Positions 13,501-26,007 of a stretch of 64,000 nt of DNA are shown here, piece after piece; position 1 is the first letter of the stretch, and every line of letters starts with the position of its first letter. The position numbers and the translations under genes are program-made. The notes below the pieces were generated by a model. The model did no database searches, had not been told where the DNA came from, and was given only the letters and a program-made list of their open reading frames with translations. The DNA comes from Strongylocentrotus purpuratus (Eukaryota > Echinodermata > Echinoidea > Camarodonta > Strongylocentrotidae): positions 2,418,001 through 2,482,000 of the forward strand of contig NW_022145558.1 of NCBI RefSeq assembly GCF_000002235.5. The letters are read 5' to 3'.

Positions 13501-16500
13501 AAATTTGTAAACTGGCCTAATGTCATTGGGTATTATTTTCAAACGTGACATAGATGAGCATACGCGCATCTTATCCGTGCAATATCATTTGGTAATAAAT
13601 AATGATAATAATAAAAATGGTTTCTTATAAAACGCACACGTCCGCCACATCGTGACGCTCCTGGCGCTGCCCGATTGTTATCCTTGCTTCAGCAAAGCGG
13701 CCATTACGGCGCTCTAGGTAGAATTTCAAGGAACTCATTCCTGCCAGGTACCAATGTACATCACCCGGGTGGAGTAAGAGAGAAAGGTGCACGGTCACGT
13801 GATGTCTTTTGACCAAATACATTGGCTACATTCTATAACCCATGTTATCAATTTGATACGTCCACTGATACCTAAATAAGCCCAAATACCCACGTGTGTA
13901 ACCCCCCCCCCCCACCAACATTCTGATTGTTTTATTTCTAAATACAGTGGATCAAATATTATACTAGCAGTCGTCAAAGTTGATAGGACGAGTTTTCCAC
14001 TCAGAACTGCCATAGGTGGAGCCGGGAATGACGTCATCGATATTTCAACCGATGAAGGAACTATGTCTAATATGGCGGACGTAGCATATGTTACTTTACC
14101 ATCTGCAATTCTACCTTTAGTGCCAGGTTTGTTTCTTCTTCTTTACTTTTTCGATATTGACATTACTTTCTTCGAAAAACTACAGCTTCAAGACTAAAAC
14201 TTAAATCAACATTATTCTCATAACTCTGAGGTACAGTTCACTTTATATAATATAAATTGGAACATAAAAAAAAAATTAATGTTGCAATAGTTAAGAAGAA
14301 ATGTTTGCGATCAGAATAACCAAGACACCATATTACCAAAAGCTAAGAAACAAATAAAAAGACAAGCAAACGATCTAATGATAGACCCAATCTCCCCCCA
14401 CCCACACTTGTCAAGTTACAAAGGTCGTGTTGAACCCATTTGTAGATGTTGGTCTCGTGGGCTGTCGGTCAAATGGGAAACCCCTGACATTCCATTGAGA
14501 CCAATTACTCAAAAAGTAAGTTTTCCCCGAAATGAAGATTTCTTGTAAAGACTGCATTTGTATTACATTCACGTATATTGAACGCATACAACACTGTGTT
14601 TGAACTTTAGATGACAGTAAGGCAATACCCGTCAGTGTCTTTCTAGTAAACTCGCCCAAACTGTTTCAGGGTGACAGACCATCTTCATCAAGTATTCCAT
14701 CGTCTAGAGACAAGCAGAATCAGCAGCCAAAGATCACCGTTGTCGCTTCTCCTATCTTAACTGTGACCATTGAGGGAACTGATATCAAAGACCTCCCTGA
14801 TAATGAATCAATTACCTTTGTGTTTCCTGTGAATCAGGTATATTTATGTAGACTCTCTTTTATTGAAACGACCACTTAATAACTCCCGAATTTGTACTAA
14901 ATTTCATGATGAAGGAGCTGTCAATTGCACTTCTCACCAAAAACGTTTGTTGTAATGATGAAGATAAGCTTAAGACATATGTCGTAATGAGGGTAAATTA
15001 TTCAACAGATGATAAGGTCATGTACTAAATAGAAATTCCCATTAAAAACTCCATTACACAGGGGTCGATACTTATAGCCCTGTAAAGCCAAATCTAAGCA
15101 ATGGTAGATGTATTGTGTTTTGGTGCCACTTTTGGTAATGAAAGAATGTAGTCACAGATCACATGTGTAACACAAACAGTTTGGACAGAGAAGCACAAAA
15201 ATTGCAATTGTGTAGTCATTAGGATGGTGTAGTTCTCAGAATACCAATGTTAACTGAATTGTTTTTGCGATACAATAACGCCTTAATTGTTCTTTGTTAT
15301 GCATACCTGTATTAGAGTTCGGCGGAAAAATACAATGGCACCAACCTTCCAGCGCGCTGTGTGTTTTGGGACATCACCTTGGAAGAATGGTCTGACGAAG
15401 GGTGTAAAATCGACAAAACTACCTTTACAGACATGGTGGCCTGTCGGTGTAATCATCTCACAAGCTTCGCTGTTCTTTTGGTATAATATCCATTTCAAAT
15501 CTCATGTTCTCGTTTGTTAACGCGTGAAGCCATGTTGCTGATACAGACATCTTGATCGTGAACATATGTTAATCATATCAAAAGGGGAAATAATTGAGTG
15601 TTGAACAGTTTTGAGCATAGATATTTCAAGAAGTTATGGAATGAAAGACAATGGTCGTTTACAACGTTATATAAGGCAATTGTATGCATGTTCTACTTCT
15701 CTACTTATGGTGGCATGTATCACGTCATAGTTATGCGTACCTAGGCACTATAAAGCCCACATTAATACATGTATTTGATTTTAGTCTGTACTATACACTA
15801 CTAGATTTACTTTTTTCTTTCAACTTGTTATGGGTTTATTTTCTTGACTTATAACAAAACTAATAGCCAATAAACTACTTTTTACAATCACAATGTTTAG
15901 TAAGACCTTCGGGAGCCATGAGAGACAAAAATGATATTTTGGGTATTTTGTTCGAATCTGATAGTCACAAACATACCATTACATGTAAATATATTCGATC
16001 GAATTTTAAGGAGTTAAACTTTCCTCCCAATCTTTTCCTGTTTAAACTTCTTTTGTGTTGATGAACTTCTTAGGTAGGGATTCTGCTATCGTAAACAAAT
16101 ACGAACAGCAAACATTTGAATAAGTTTAATTTGGTCCATCGTATATATACCGGAATGCATCTAAAATTCTTCTGGAAAGGGGAATCCTATTGTAGATATA
16201 GTAATTCAAATCGTTATTCTTTATCATTTTCAGGATATCAAGGGAAGTCTTAAATCTCAAGTTATTGATCTGATCAGTCGCATCGGTTGCATTGCTTCAA
16301 TTGTGTGTCTGTCTTTGACCATTAGCATTCTTCTGGGTTTTAGGTAAGCAATGTTTGAACCCAGCTGATTAAAGTTAATATGACTTTTTGTCAGTTTAAG
16401 CGTTTCATCCCAAAGGCTCATGTCATGCATGACATTTGCAACATCACTTAGCACGACGTCCTCCATATTTTGGTTTGATTATTTATTTTACTTGATTTAT

Positions 16501-19500
16501 AAGAAAGCATGTGTTATGCTTGTAAGTAAGCACCAAGGAGACCGACGGCTTTAAGACCTTTCCGAGGGACTAACTAACCGTATACATGCCTTAATAGAGG
16601 GCATTAGCGAAACCACTTGGTTTAGAAGCCGTGTCCTCCCAGTTTCGAAACCAAGGCTCTATCACCGAGCCGTCTCCACTCTTTTACCTCTTTGTTTTTA
16701 CAGCTGTTACTGTCATTCTCTAACCTTCCGTTTTCCATACGTTCACACTACAATCCCCCACAATTTTTTTTAGAATTAAAAGAAAATTCTAATCGTCTAC
16801 TCTGGCGTTTTAGGACCGCCACTAGCATGGAAATGTTCCATATAGAGTTTGAAAATCCAATAAAAATAGTGAAAATCCTATAAAAATCATTACTTTTTGG
16901 CCGCATAGTACCTTCAAAATAAATCCTGGTACTGTAAAGTATAGTTTAATAATATGATCTTATTAACATGTTATAATGGAGACTACTTCATGAAATCATA
17001 TTGCAAAGTCTACTTTAATTTGTTTCCAAAATATACATAGAGCCTAGCCGTGTACATAGTTTCCCATACTACAGTTCAATAATATGGAAGAATATACGAG
17101 CAGTTGGCTTACAAAGTATCCCACACTGATTTAATGTGGGTAAAATCACATGTACGCTGTAAATACCACCGATATATTTGATAAAATATCGTTCATTTTC
17201 TGCCTATAGCCCCAATAAATATGGTAGATTTTACTCTAGATGAATATTGATAATTCATTTTCTTTGGCGAGAAAGGGGTTTTGTAGACAAACGCGTTGAC
17301 TTTAATAATGTGTTCGTGGATTTCTTCCCACAGAAAACTGCGTGGAAAACGACCACAACAGATCATCGTTAATCTCTGTTTCGCTTTGCTATGTTTATAC
17401 GTCATTTTCGTCATCGGTATTGACCGACCGACCTGGAGGATCAGCTGTACTGTGGTTGCTATCCTATTGCATTACTTCTGCCTTGCATCGCTTGCTTGGA
17501 TGGGTGTAGAAGCCTTCAGCATGTACATGTCATTCGTCAGGGTTATGGACACCTACATACCCAAGTTACTCCTTAAATGTTGTCTCGTCGGATGGGGTGG
17601 GTCGAAGGCTCTATTTCATTTTTTTTTAATCGTTTGAATTTCCAAAAGAAAGGTTATAAACTGCTTTCCAAGGCATAATAGAAAGGCACTCCAAAAAATG
17701 AATTATCATTTGATTTTTGTAAATATGTGGGGGATAATGCTTGATTTTATTCCAAACTCGATTTCTTTCGGTATTAAAATTCACCGACAGTTTGTTTTCA
17801 TTTGATATTCTGATGACTTAAACACAAAGCTCCAGCTCCCGCAAATGTGTAAGTTTACTCTCACCGATTTGAAATGTTATTTTTATAAACCGTATTTATG
17901 TGATTCGAAAGGTTTTATTGTTGTAAGGTGTCGATTCTTCACATATGAGACAATAAACAATATACTTGATATTCCCGTATCCAAATACACAAGTATGTAC
18001 TGCATTGAGAGACCCTGGTTGCAATCTATGCAAGATGACGTGTGGATATGACTATGTTTTTTAAACTTGAGTACTATTCACGTCTCAAAGACTATTTCCT
18101 TTAAGGTTCCTATTCCATAAGGGTCGCATTATGTCGTACGATCTTGTGCCAAGATTCTAGATGCTTTGTTAACATTCGAGGAAAATAATGGCGGAAGTGG
18201 CAAAACATCTTAAAGGGTAAACTAACCCACCCCTTTTTTTTAAGAATATTTTGTATTTGTCAGTAATTTCAAAAGTTTTCAAGGAGTCGCAGCAAATTTA
18301 TTTACATTATGTATTTAGAACTTTTCAGCACTTTTGATCATCTGCAAAACTTTCTTGGCTCAGACGATGGTGTCAGACGGGTTTAAATTAAAGTGCAGAC
18401 AACTTGGGGGATCCCTTAAATTTGGGGGAGGGTGGCTTTGTCAATGAAAAGACATCTCTCGTCCACCTATAGGCCATTTCCGTAATGTAATCAAATTTAA
18501 TCCATAAATCTTGTTAAAGTGCTCATTACAATGTTTTCTTTCACCTGTTACAAACGAATTTATTTCAAAGGTTTTTCCTACCAGCAACAATTAATGTATG
18601 CAATTCGCACGCTGACTATTGAAATGTAAGTAATTGTAACAGGTGAATTAAATAATTAACATGGCACAAAGATTTATGCATTAAATATGATTAAATTGCG
18701 AAGATGATCTATTGAATTAATGAGCCCGCATGCTTGTAATATTGATCATATTGTTTTGTATGTTGTAGATCTTGAAAACACACATTGAAGTATGTGCTAC
18801 CTATGGCATATGAATTAAGGCAAATGTGAACTTTGTGTTATAGTTCACATTAGGGCACACACATTATAATGTCTTATATTTCCTATTTGCCTTTAACAAA
18901 AATTTTCGGGGAAGATCTCAGCCTGAACCTACCAGGTGGACGCTTTTCATCGTATCCAGGACCGCTATCCAAGATGTTATGTATTATCAATCTTTGTTTC
19001 TCACTCATTTTTTTTTGCTTCAGTCATTTCTCCTATCACTATATTATACTTATTGACATTTCTGAATGGTATTTATACTCCAAAATACAGGCATTCCGTT
19101 CATGGTCGTCATAGCAACAGTTGCCAGCAAATGGACAGCGTACCAAAACTCTGAATAGTAAGAAAAAAGATTCAACAATTTTGCTCTTAACCCGACAAAG
19201 ACCTCCGTTGCTTTGTGCTTAATCCAAAACGCTCAATTTGTTCTCGGCTTTTCATGAAAGCATTGTGCGTCTCTTCATATCAGTTTTACACAGATATAAC
19301 CAGGTGTTAGAAAGTAATGTGGCGTGTTAATCTTAAGTCACACTAGAGGTACGATTTCGGACAACCACTGTTCGATAATTGGTTGTCAGAGGTCGTAGAG
19401 AGGTGTTTGGCTATCTTAAAAAGGTTGTCGGTGGTCGGCATTGGTCTCCAGGCAGAGCTTTGGTCGGATGGAGGTTTACGTGGCTGCATCGAAAACCTTT

Positions 19501-20498
19501 TGCCGATCAAACTGGTCGTGGAAAATGTCAGGTTCATCTTGGCCACAAGGGTAGGCGACAGGTCTCACACTGATTGCTGACTGATCGCCCCTTGATCGCC
19601 GCCTGATCACAGCCTGAACAAGGCCTGATTCTGAGTGCTTACCTATTTTTACCGGGCGATATTTCGTTGAGAACATTTGTCGGTAGCTGATCGGCGAATG
19701 ATTAACGACTAGTGGCTGAATAATCTCCAAAGCTTCGAGAACAATGACAACCAGCAACAAATTTTAATTTTTGAAACTTTGACAATTCTTTTGCCGCTTC
19801 TACTGCTGCGTCAAAAATACAGTTTGTTTCATATATTTCTATTGAGCGGGAAAATATAATAGGAAAGTATGAATACCAATACTGTTTCTTGATTTACATA
19901 GATCATGCTATTCTGCGATTTATTTATAATAAACCAGATGTCATTCACAAACTTTCATGAAGTCTTATCTAGTCATGACTTGCCACTGTCTCTTGAATAC
20001 AAGATTTGATTTAATCGATTTAAAAAAAAGGGGTCACGGTAATCTTCTTAGTCGAAATACTGCGCATAATCAATACTATGAATCATCACCGTCACCATGT
20101 TGATCTTGATTACTAACGAGTTTATATTATGGATGCAGTATAATCACATATCACTCTATATGTCCTGCCAAGGCAGCCACTTAAAAAGAGATAACAACAT
20201 AATAAGATGACTTGTGTTGTTATTTTTTGGGTGAAAAACTCCCCTCCCCTTTAATAGTGTACTCTCCATTTCCTTTCTTTTTCCACAACGTATTACCTTC
20301 ATTCTCTTAGGTGCACGCAGCTCATTTTCTCAATCGTTTTTTTTTACTTTAACTTTTAATAGTTTTTCCCTATCCCGCTCTCTATTTTGTCACAGTGGTT
20401 TTCACTTCTACGATGAAAGCATAATAATCTGTTTCAATGCAACCTACTTATAAAAGTAAATTGGTTGCATATGTACTAGGGATATGTTTATAAATGTG

Positions 20499-20536
<38 letters not shown>

Positions 20537-21406
20537 TTTATAAACATATATATATTTAAATATTTTCGCTCCAAAACACCTTTGATCCGTCTTTCGTCAT
20601 AATTTGCATTCAAAGTTACATTAACAAGCCAACAAGCGCAGTCTTAATGAGAAAGTCAATATTACAGAGATGCTTAACATGCGTAGATGATCATAAGTTC
20701 ATTGATCCAAACAAGAGATGAATGGGTTGCCTTAATATTGAGTTCATGTTATAATGATTATGTTAAATTCTCAGAGTAGCAAATTCATTTCAAATGTCAT
20801 ATTTTTCGTTTTTATGTCCCCTGTAATGGAAAAGGTCAATAAATATTTCTTGATCAGTGGCAAATAATATATATTTGTTTCCCCTTTTCTTTCAGCTGCT
20901 TCCTTTTACCCGGACCTTCTTTATATTTTGGACTGATTCTGCCAATCGGTCTGATCCTCACCTGTAATTGCATCACCTTTACAATTGTTATCTATAAGCT
21001 AACCTGTGGTAGGAAGACTTTCTCCGCCACCAGTACAAGGCTGTCCAAGAAAGAAAGGGGAGCCAAAACCCGGATCGAAACCATTCGCCGGGCACAAAAT
21101 GCTGTGGCAATCGGCACGCTGCTCGGTCTCACTTGGGTCTTTGGTTTCCTGGCTGTAGGTGATGGTCGCATGGTATTCGGTGCCCTCTTCGCATTCTTGA
21201 ATTCTCTCCAGGGAGTCTTTGTCTTCCTCCTCTTTGGCATCAGGCAACCTGAAGTGAAAGAAAAACTAAGGGCGACTCGGATGCGACTGTTGCAGAGTGT
21301 AAGGTCTGCGCGTAGAGGTTCAGACTTTTGGACCTCATCGAGTGAAGCGCGCATGGATTCACGACCCTCTGACGTCACGATTATCCAAATGGAAAAAAAA
21401 CACTAG
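4316..21406 (+). CDS. Adhesion GPCR (GAIN-GPS-7TM), paralog A, 3' ten exons, 5' end not found
   Basis: Family B2 receptor of the plasma membrane: an extracellular GAIN domain cleaves itself at the GPS and the new N-terminus acts as tethered agonist for the 7TM core. Exons: 4316-4362, 6103-6270, 12515-12675, 13948-14126, 14611-14837, 15316-15480, 16234-16343, 17334-17596, 19091-19157, 20896-21406. With one base from an unseen upstream exon they give 632 codons then TAG, with no stop and all phases closing. Residues 1-261 are GAIN, 262-316 GPS, TM1 about 325-352, TM2-TM3 353-440, TM4 435-455, TM5-TM7 470-590, then a short basic tail. Introns are GT-AG; the exon 8 donor (GTGGGT) is the weakest. 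Intron 2 is 6.2 kb because of transposons. AATAAA lies at 21528. Exon lengths match the inverted paralog at 33,953-40,738. Family assignment is secure; the N-terminal ectodomain is unknown. Confidence 0.88.
4436..4540. repeat. (CT)n and (TA)n microsatellites
   Basis: Compound simple repeat in intron 1 of GPCR paralog A: CT/CTGT-rich from 4,436 to about 4,507, then TA to about 4,538. Confidence 0.95.
4802..5675. mobile_element. TIR MITE in intron 1, superfamily unclear
   Basis: Ends GGGGTGATTCACTAAC and GTTAGTGAATCACCCC are perfect inverted repeats. The interior near both ends repeats AAGCGAT/ATCGCTTTTAG-type motifs in both orientations. No open frame of note. I could not settle a target duplication, because the left end runs into a G tract. 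Confidence 0.75.
5676..5870. repeat. Direct repeat, copy 1
   Basis: About 190 bp starting GCGATTGCATTGTGAAAGAA, repeated with scattered differences at 7,270-7,450. The two copies flank exon 2 of GPCR paralog A. Confidence 0.8.
6271..7750. other. Intron 2 of GPCR paralog A, left part
   Basis: No gene. It holds the second copy of the 190-bp direct repeat (7,270-7,450). Otherwise AT-rich unique-looking sequence. Confidence 0.6.
7926..10839. mobile_element. Harbinger-like non-autonomous DNA transposon, split by an L2 LINE
   Basis: Inverted ends GGCCCGGTCCCACTG and CAGTGGGACCGGGCC. The host MITE's single TAA appears on both sides (7,923-7,925 and 10,840-10,842), fitting a 3-bp target duplication. 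The body is studded with ATCCGTT/CATCCGC motifs in both arms (7,945-8,280 and 10,560-10,830). No transposase. The PIF/Harbinger label rests on TSD size and is tentative. Confidence 0.7.
8285..10545 (+). mobile_element. L2-like LINE, 5'-truncated, RT frame open
   Basis: One uninterrupted frame of 692 codons (8,356-10,434) starts after the endonuclease domain. RT boxes in order are NYRPISNLPFPGKVIERIV, LLLLDLTSAFNTVDH, GVPQGSVIGPLLF and MMYADDTQLYV, with the C-terminal GDRAFACGGPKLWNALP. The 3' end has GTAAAGCGCTTTGAGAGG and GCGCTATAAAAG, then (ATT)n, the classic L2 tail. It lacks ORF1 and endonuclease, so it is not autonomous. The absence of stops means a recent insertion. It lies in intron 2 of the GPCR gene, same strand. 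Confidence 0.92.
11096..11780. mobile_element. hAT (Charlie-type ends) MITE, 685 bp
   Basis: Left end CAGCGTTCTCATCCGGGGTG and right end ...GATTGAGAAACGCTG are inverted, resembling the CAG-GTTCTCAAcc ends of Charlie-like hAT elements. Flanks ATCTAGTA and ATGTAGAA match at 6 of 8 bases. No coding capacity. Confidence 0.6.
12835..13445. mobile_element. Unclassified repeat with GGTGCAGA/GTGTAGA motifs, host of an hAT MITE
   Basis: Both sides of the nested MITE carry related blocks (GGTGCAGACCTCTGCTACTA at left, GGGTGTAGACATTTACTAC at right, and GTTGCTGCTATTGTAACAG). They look like one repeat family split in two. Ends are not defined. Confidence 0.4.
12927..13302. mobile_element. hAT MITE, 376 bp
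   Basis: Inverted ends CAGGGGTGGATCCA and TAGATCCGCCACTG, flanked by AGAGGGAG and AAAGGGAG (7 of 8). The inside is GC-rich and made of two tandem blocks of about 110 bp, each with GGCCGATAATTCG, GAGCACTAATT and GAAAATTTGAAAA. Lies in intron 3 of GPCR paralog A. Confidence 0.82.
15316..15480 (+). CDS. GPS exon of adhesion GPCR paralog A
   Basis: A 165-bp phase 0-0 exon encoding the GPCR proteolysis site. Visible hallmarks are the Cys/Trp pattern C-VFWD, EEWSDEGC, then CRCNHLTSFAVLL. In this family cleavage falls between Leu and Thr of HLT, and TSFAVLL would become the tethered agonist (Stachel). All residues normally needed for cleavage (His-Leu-Thr and the two disulfide pairs) are present, so this copy looks cleavage-competent by inference. 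Confidence 0.93.
17597..19090. other. Intron 8 of GPCR paralog A
   Basis: No exon, element or RNA gene recognised. Open frames here (for example 17,845-18,051 and 18,869-19,114) are short and cross the next splice acceptor. Confidence 0.6.
19330..19760. repeat. GC-richer island, probable degenerate DNA element
   Basis: Richer in GGTCG/TGATCGC-type motifs than the surrounding AT-rich intron 9 of paralog A. TTGGTTGTCAGAGG at left and CAATGACAACCAGCAA at right are roughly inverted, but no clean terminal repeat or target duplication is seen. Confidence 0.4.
20484..20556. repeat. (TA)n with long inverted arms
   Basis: ATATGTTTATAAATGTGTAT, then TA repeats, then TATACACATTTATAAACATA: a near-perfect palindrome of about 70 bp in intron 9 of paralog A. 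Confidence 0.85.
20896..21406 (+). CDS. Terminal exon of paralog A: TM5-TM7 and cytoplasmic tail
   Basis: It opens with the ECL2 Cys (YCFLLPG), then TM5 (LYFGLILPIGLILTCN), a basic third intracellular loop, TM6 (NAVAIGTLLGLTWVFGFLAV) and TM7 (FGALFAFLNSLQGVFVFLLF). Helix 8 follows (GIRQPEVKEKL), then a Ser/Arg-rich tail ending QMEKKH. The GLTWVFGF and LNSLQGVFVFLLF boxes are diagnostic of adhesion GPCRs. The tail is about 31 residues shorter than in the inverted paralog. Confidence 0.93.
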
Positions 21407-24269
21407 CTTTACTGAACCACTGCCTTCAATGTGCCCCGGAAGACAAGCGGTTATAATCGTTACTTCCGGGTCGAAACATGATGTTTTGTAGAATGTAGCA
21501 GTTTAGTCTTGTTAAAAAAAATTGTACAATAAAGTCTTCTACTAACTACTACTAGTACTATTACTACTACTACTTCTACTACTACTACTACTACTACTAA
21601 TGTAAAAGTATGCGTAAGACGTAACGGACGATTGAGTTGAGAAAATTAAAAAAACAAGTATGTAAAGGAAAATATATTGTTCGAAAATAACAAAACCTTT
21701 TGCAAGATTTCCCCTGGGCCTGTTCCAAATATTTATGTGAATTGTGAATCACAAAATGATACAATCCGAACGCATGATACTAATACATCATTTATACAAT
21801 AAAAAATGAAAATGGTTATCATATAAAAGCAAAAAAAAGACGATAACGATATATTTATCACTTCTACATGTAGTTAGGGTCACATTGTATTTCTTAAAAC
21901 ATTGTAACGATGTCCCTCATGCCCAAAAGCGTCATTTTAAAGGGTCCCTAAGTTGTTAAATGATTTGATTTTGTTTTCATTGGAGCGTACTTTGAGAACT
22001 TTAGTAACATAAAATCATGTGATACATGCTCTTACCATCGATAGTTTTTACATATTTAAAACTTTCCAATATTGATGGTTTTTGATAATTATTTTGATAA
22101 TAGGTTACTGTAGTTGAAAGGTTTTACTTGAGCGCATTGTCTTCTTTTACTGTTTTTTAGCTTTAGCCGATTGTCAGCTTTTGAAATGTGTCATCTTATT
22201 CTAAGAATACTTTATGGCTTTCTTCTGCATCGCAAATGCTTTATCAAACCGTGGTTCTATAGGCTTAACTGTCAAGTGGATTGAATAATCAATTTGCAAA
22301 ATATAAAGAACAACTTTTAAAAATGCATTTAATGGAAGAGGGAGGGGGGGGGGTAATCATATTCTCACAATTTGTTTTTCATAGAATTACAATTTTTATT
22401 ACACATTAATTGTCTTAAAGGTTACCAAAGAACTTTTCTATTGATTTTCTGATGAAATAAACCTTTATCACCTAGAACTTATTTTGATAGAACACCTTGA
22501 AAATCAGCAAAATTAATGAAAACAAAACTTCCACAGCTGCAATGATGTGTGCACTAGGGTCTTAATAATTATTTATTCATTGTCTTGTGGACGGTATTTG
22601 TCCAATACATTTAGATATACAGCGTTATTCACTCCTATCCCACAATACACAGAAATAATTTCTATCTCCACCTAATCAGGACAGTTTTTGCCCTTCAAAA
22701 AAAAAAATTATAGCGGTCCCTCTTTTTGGAATGGTTTGGATTCGGATCATCGTTAAATTGCTTTGAAACTGAAATTATCATGTCTAGTAAATTTTGTGTG
22801 CCCTCCCTAGTCCTTCTTAGCCCTTTTTCTCCAATTGTAATCTTCATTTATGCAGGTTCTAGTTACTAATGTATAAAAACAAATTACTTTTTTTCTAAAT
22901 ATGTATGAACGAATTGCATATTGCTAAATTATTATCTCAGGGCACTTTCTAATCTAATTCGCTCTCTCTTTTCATGAGCAGCTTGGTGTACACGATCCAA
23001 TGCTGGCCTCTTGAAATAATCATTTCACTCGGAAAACTGTGTAACAATTACCTTTGTGGTTTTGTCGAAGTAATCTTATGCAGTTTGATCTTTCATGTTA
23101 TTATATTCTTGACCTCATCACTATATAGACTCACTTGATGTTTCGTGAACCGCGATGCTTTGCTAACTAAATTGCTTGGGTTACTACGCATTATGACCAG
23201 GTAATTCTAGGCATTTATTAGTGCTAATGCATTTGTGTACGAATTTCCTTATTCCATTAAATTACGGGTTTTTTTTCTACTGCTACAATATTGAATGTGT
23301 GGTATTTATTATCACCTAAATTGTAAGCTTTCCTAGATTAAATAAATGTGAATTTGGGTCAAATTCAAAGCTTCTACCATTCTTTTCATTCACTGTCTTG
23401 ACCTGTTTTAATGTATACACAACCTTGCCGGTTATTCCTTGCATTAGGAGTTTATTTTGTATCTTTTAATTCTGTTTTGCCTTATTTTAATTATGTTACT
23501 GAGATTATGACTAGCTCATCATATAAAGAATGAAGAAAAAAGTCTCATCCTAAAGAGAAAGCTTCAGGGGGCAATTATCTCGACTCCGGTCGATGATTAT
23601 TCTCAAATTCCACGAACGCGGATATATGGGGCTACTACGGTACTGCAATCTACTATGATCGTGACGTCATAAAATCAATGATTGGCAAAATCTTTAAAAG
23701 AAAAAATTTGGGGACTTACGAAAAAAGAGGAAAAACTAAAAAAAAAAAAAAAAATCCATGTTTCTTTAACCAACGACTCTGTGAATCACGAAGAACATCA
23801 AAATACTTAATATACATCTTTCTAAATATTTAAACTACAGAACGTCTCAATATAAACATAATGTTAATTTAATAAAAGCAGGGACAAAATTAGCAGTCAA
23901 AGTTATATTTTTTTGTTTTAAATAGCGCCTTGGGCCATTCCATGGTAGCTGCGACCATGGAAATCTCAGAATATGCAGTTCCAAACGGATATAGCAAATC
24001 GGTAGATTGTAGTCACGAAACATGTTTTTAAGACTAAAGTAATATCACTTTTGAGAGGGTGCTTTACAATATAACGATTTTTTTATTTAACATTTCATCA
24101 CTTTAGACTCGATTTCAAGCGCGACAACGATCATTAAATATGGTAAAATCGTAAATGCTTCCAATATGTTCATTTGAACCAAATTCATGAACCCATACCA
24201 AAACTTTGTATTACCTTTAACATATTTTATTTTGTGGTATTAACATAACCATCTGATACAGCAGGAAGG
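21407..24269. other. Intergenic, 3' flank of GPCR paralog A
   Basis: AATAAA at 21,528 is a likely poly(A) signal. An ACT/CTA microsatellite lies at 21,540-21,600 and a G run at 22,343. No other gene or clear element. Confidence 0.6.
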
Positions 24270-24905
24270 GGTAAATACACGATGTTGTTTCTTCTGGGAT
24301 TTTTTTAAAAGGATGAATACAAAATGAAAGATTTGTTTTGAACGGGATTTATTACAAGTAAAAGAAAACAAATAGAAATAATTCAATTTTACAGTGTTGA
24401 ATAGCGTATTGCCTGTGGAAAGTAATATATGTAAATGGAGAATGAGTGAAGATGCAAAATACCATAATTGTCAAGAAGATAAAGATATTATAAATGCTTT
24501 GGTTACGTGTAAATTAAATAAAACAAATTGGGGCATATGTTACCTGGCTGATTAAAACAGTTTTTCACAAGCATATTGTCATTAACATTGATTTTTCATT
24601 AAAAAAATAGCGAACATAACGAAATAGAAGATTTTATTACCATAGCTTTGTGGACAGTTGTTACGAAATTATAAGATTGTTGATAATAGAAAATCCAATT
24701 TGAATTTGTATTTGCTTGTGAACTACTAAAAAGACTGGAAGTTAACAAGAAATGTACTGGTAAAAATTTGTTTAGACTTTATTTGATTTTGTTTGATATT
24801 TTTATTTGAATGTGAAATGAAAGTCTTCAGTTTATAAATAAATGCTATTGAAAGAAGAATAACAAAAACCATGAGCTTTCGTGTCTTGAGAAATCATAAA
24901 GCATT
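24270..24905 (+). mobile_element. Degenerate Tx1/L1-like LINE C-terminal fragment
   Basis: A plus-strand frame near 24,390 reads NSVLPVESNICKWRMSEDA, then DIINALVTCKLNKTNW, and later a broken IALWTVVTKL. This fits the zinc-knuckle tail of Tx1/L1 LINEs. Several stops and shifts; very old. Confidence 0.45.
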
Positions 24906-24989
24906 AGATAAAAGTATAATCCGATGTCATGTACTGATTGTCAGATAAAGGCGCTACATTAAAATTTGTCCACCCTATTCGTCTCTGGG

Positions 24990-25390
24990 ACAGGACGTTA
25001 AATAGAGGCCCCGAGTAGAAGAAGGTCGCCACCTTTGCTCAGCAACAACTCAGAGCGGCGACCGACCGATTTGTAGCATGCTCGGTCGCCGCTAGAATTT
25101 AGGCATCGCCTAACGATTTTTTGAGAAGTCGAGCATGCTGTAGAACCACAGCGATGCCTGGGCGGTACCTTGTCTATTTCCCGTCGGTCGCCGGTCGATT
25201 TTAGGTCAAAACTGGGCGAAATCGGGGAGATTTTTCGGGCGGCGTCCCGGCAGTGACCGACTGATGACCCATCGATTCCCGAGTGGTATCCCACCGGCCA
25301 CCGGCTAATTTTTTTAAAGAAATTGCCCGGCGGCCGGCCGGTGATCTGCGGGGCACCAAAATACGCTCGGTGCCCAAGCACATGGAAAAG
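24990..25390. repeat. GC-rich island, possible MITE
   Basis: About 400 bp with many GGTCGCC, GCGACCGACC and CCGGCCACCGGC motifs in AT-rich surroundings. Open frames here on both strands are short and mutually overlapping. No clear terminal repeats. Confidence 0.4.
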
Positions 25391-26007
25391 TTTCAGGTCG
25401 AAATTCCACTAAAGCGGATCTGTGCTTGTCTTTCTTTGCTCAGCGCGCACAGGTACGTCTCATGACCCTACGCGCCAACTGCACACACAGCCACACAAAG
25501 GCGACTGTGCGGACCAGTCCATTAGCAAATATAGGTAGACCAAAGAAGCTCAATGTACAGAGGGATAACACATAGTTGTAATGTGTGCACTGAAGATGCA
25601 TTGAGTAGAGTTGGGAATTTTCTCCATAAAACAGCGTTCAATAAATTGGCCTAAAATTCTTTTTTTTTTAGGTTGTTATAGCTTTAGACAAGAAAAAAAA
25701 AGTTCCAGAATAAATATCTTTATTTTAAAGGTCATTTTTTGTAAAGATGTATTTATTAGCAATAACATAATAACATACAATAACAAAATCAAATCTTACA
25801 GCAACTAATGATTTGAAAAAAAATTGAACTTCACCTACTTTTCCAAATTTCTAATTACTTACACTTTTAAAATAATATTTCACTATAAACTATTCAAACC
25901 ATAAAGATTTGTCGTTGTATTTTTTTTTACCTTAATACCTAAATATACACTTTATAAAGTTTCAATATACTGCGTACTGTGCTATGTTGCGAATAAGCGT
26001 TAACATT

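Noticed and set aside
16550-16690. tRNA-derived SINE on the minus strand (GGCTCGGTGATAGAGCC, GGTTTCGAAACTGGGAGG)
   Set aside because: Box-like motifs are suggestive, but no second copy, tail or full stem set is seen; kept as unproven.
20992-21378. Minus-strand frames of 128 and 82 codons
   Set aside because: Antisense shadows of the terminal GPCR exon.
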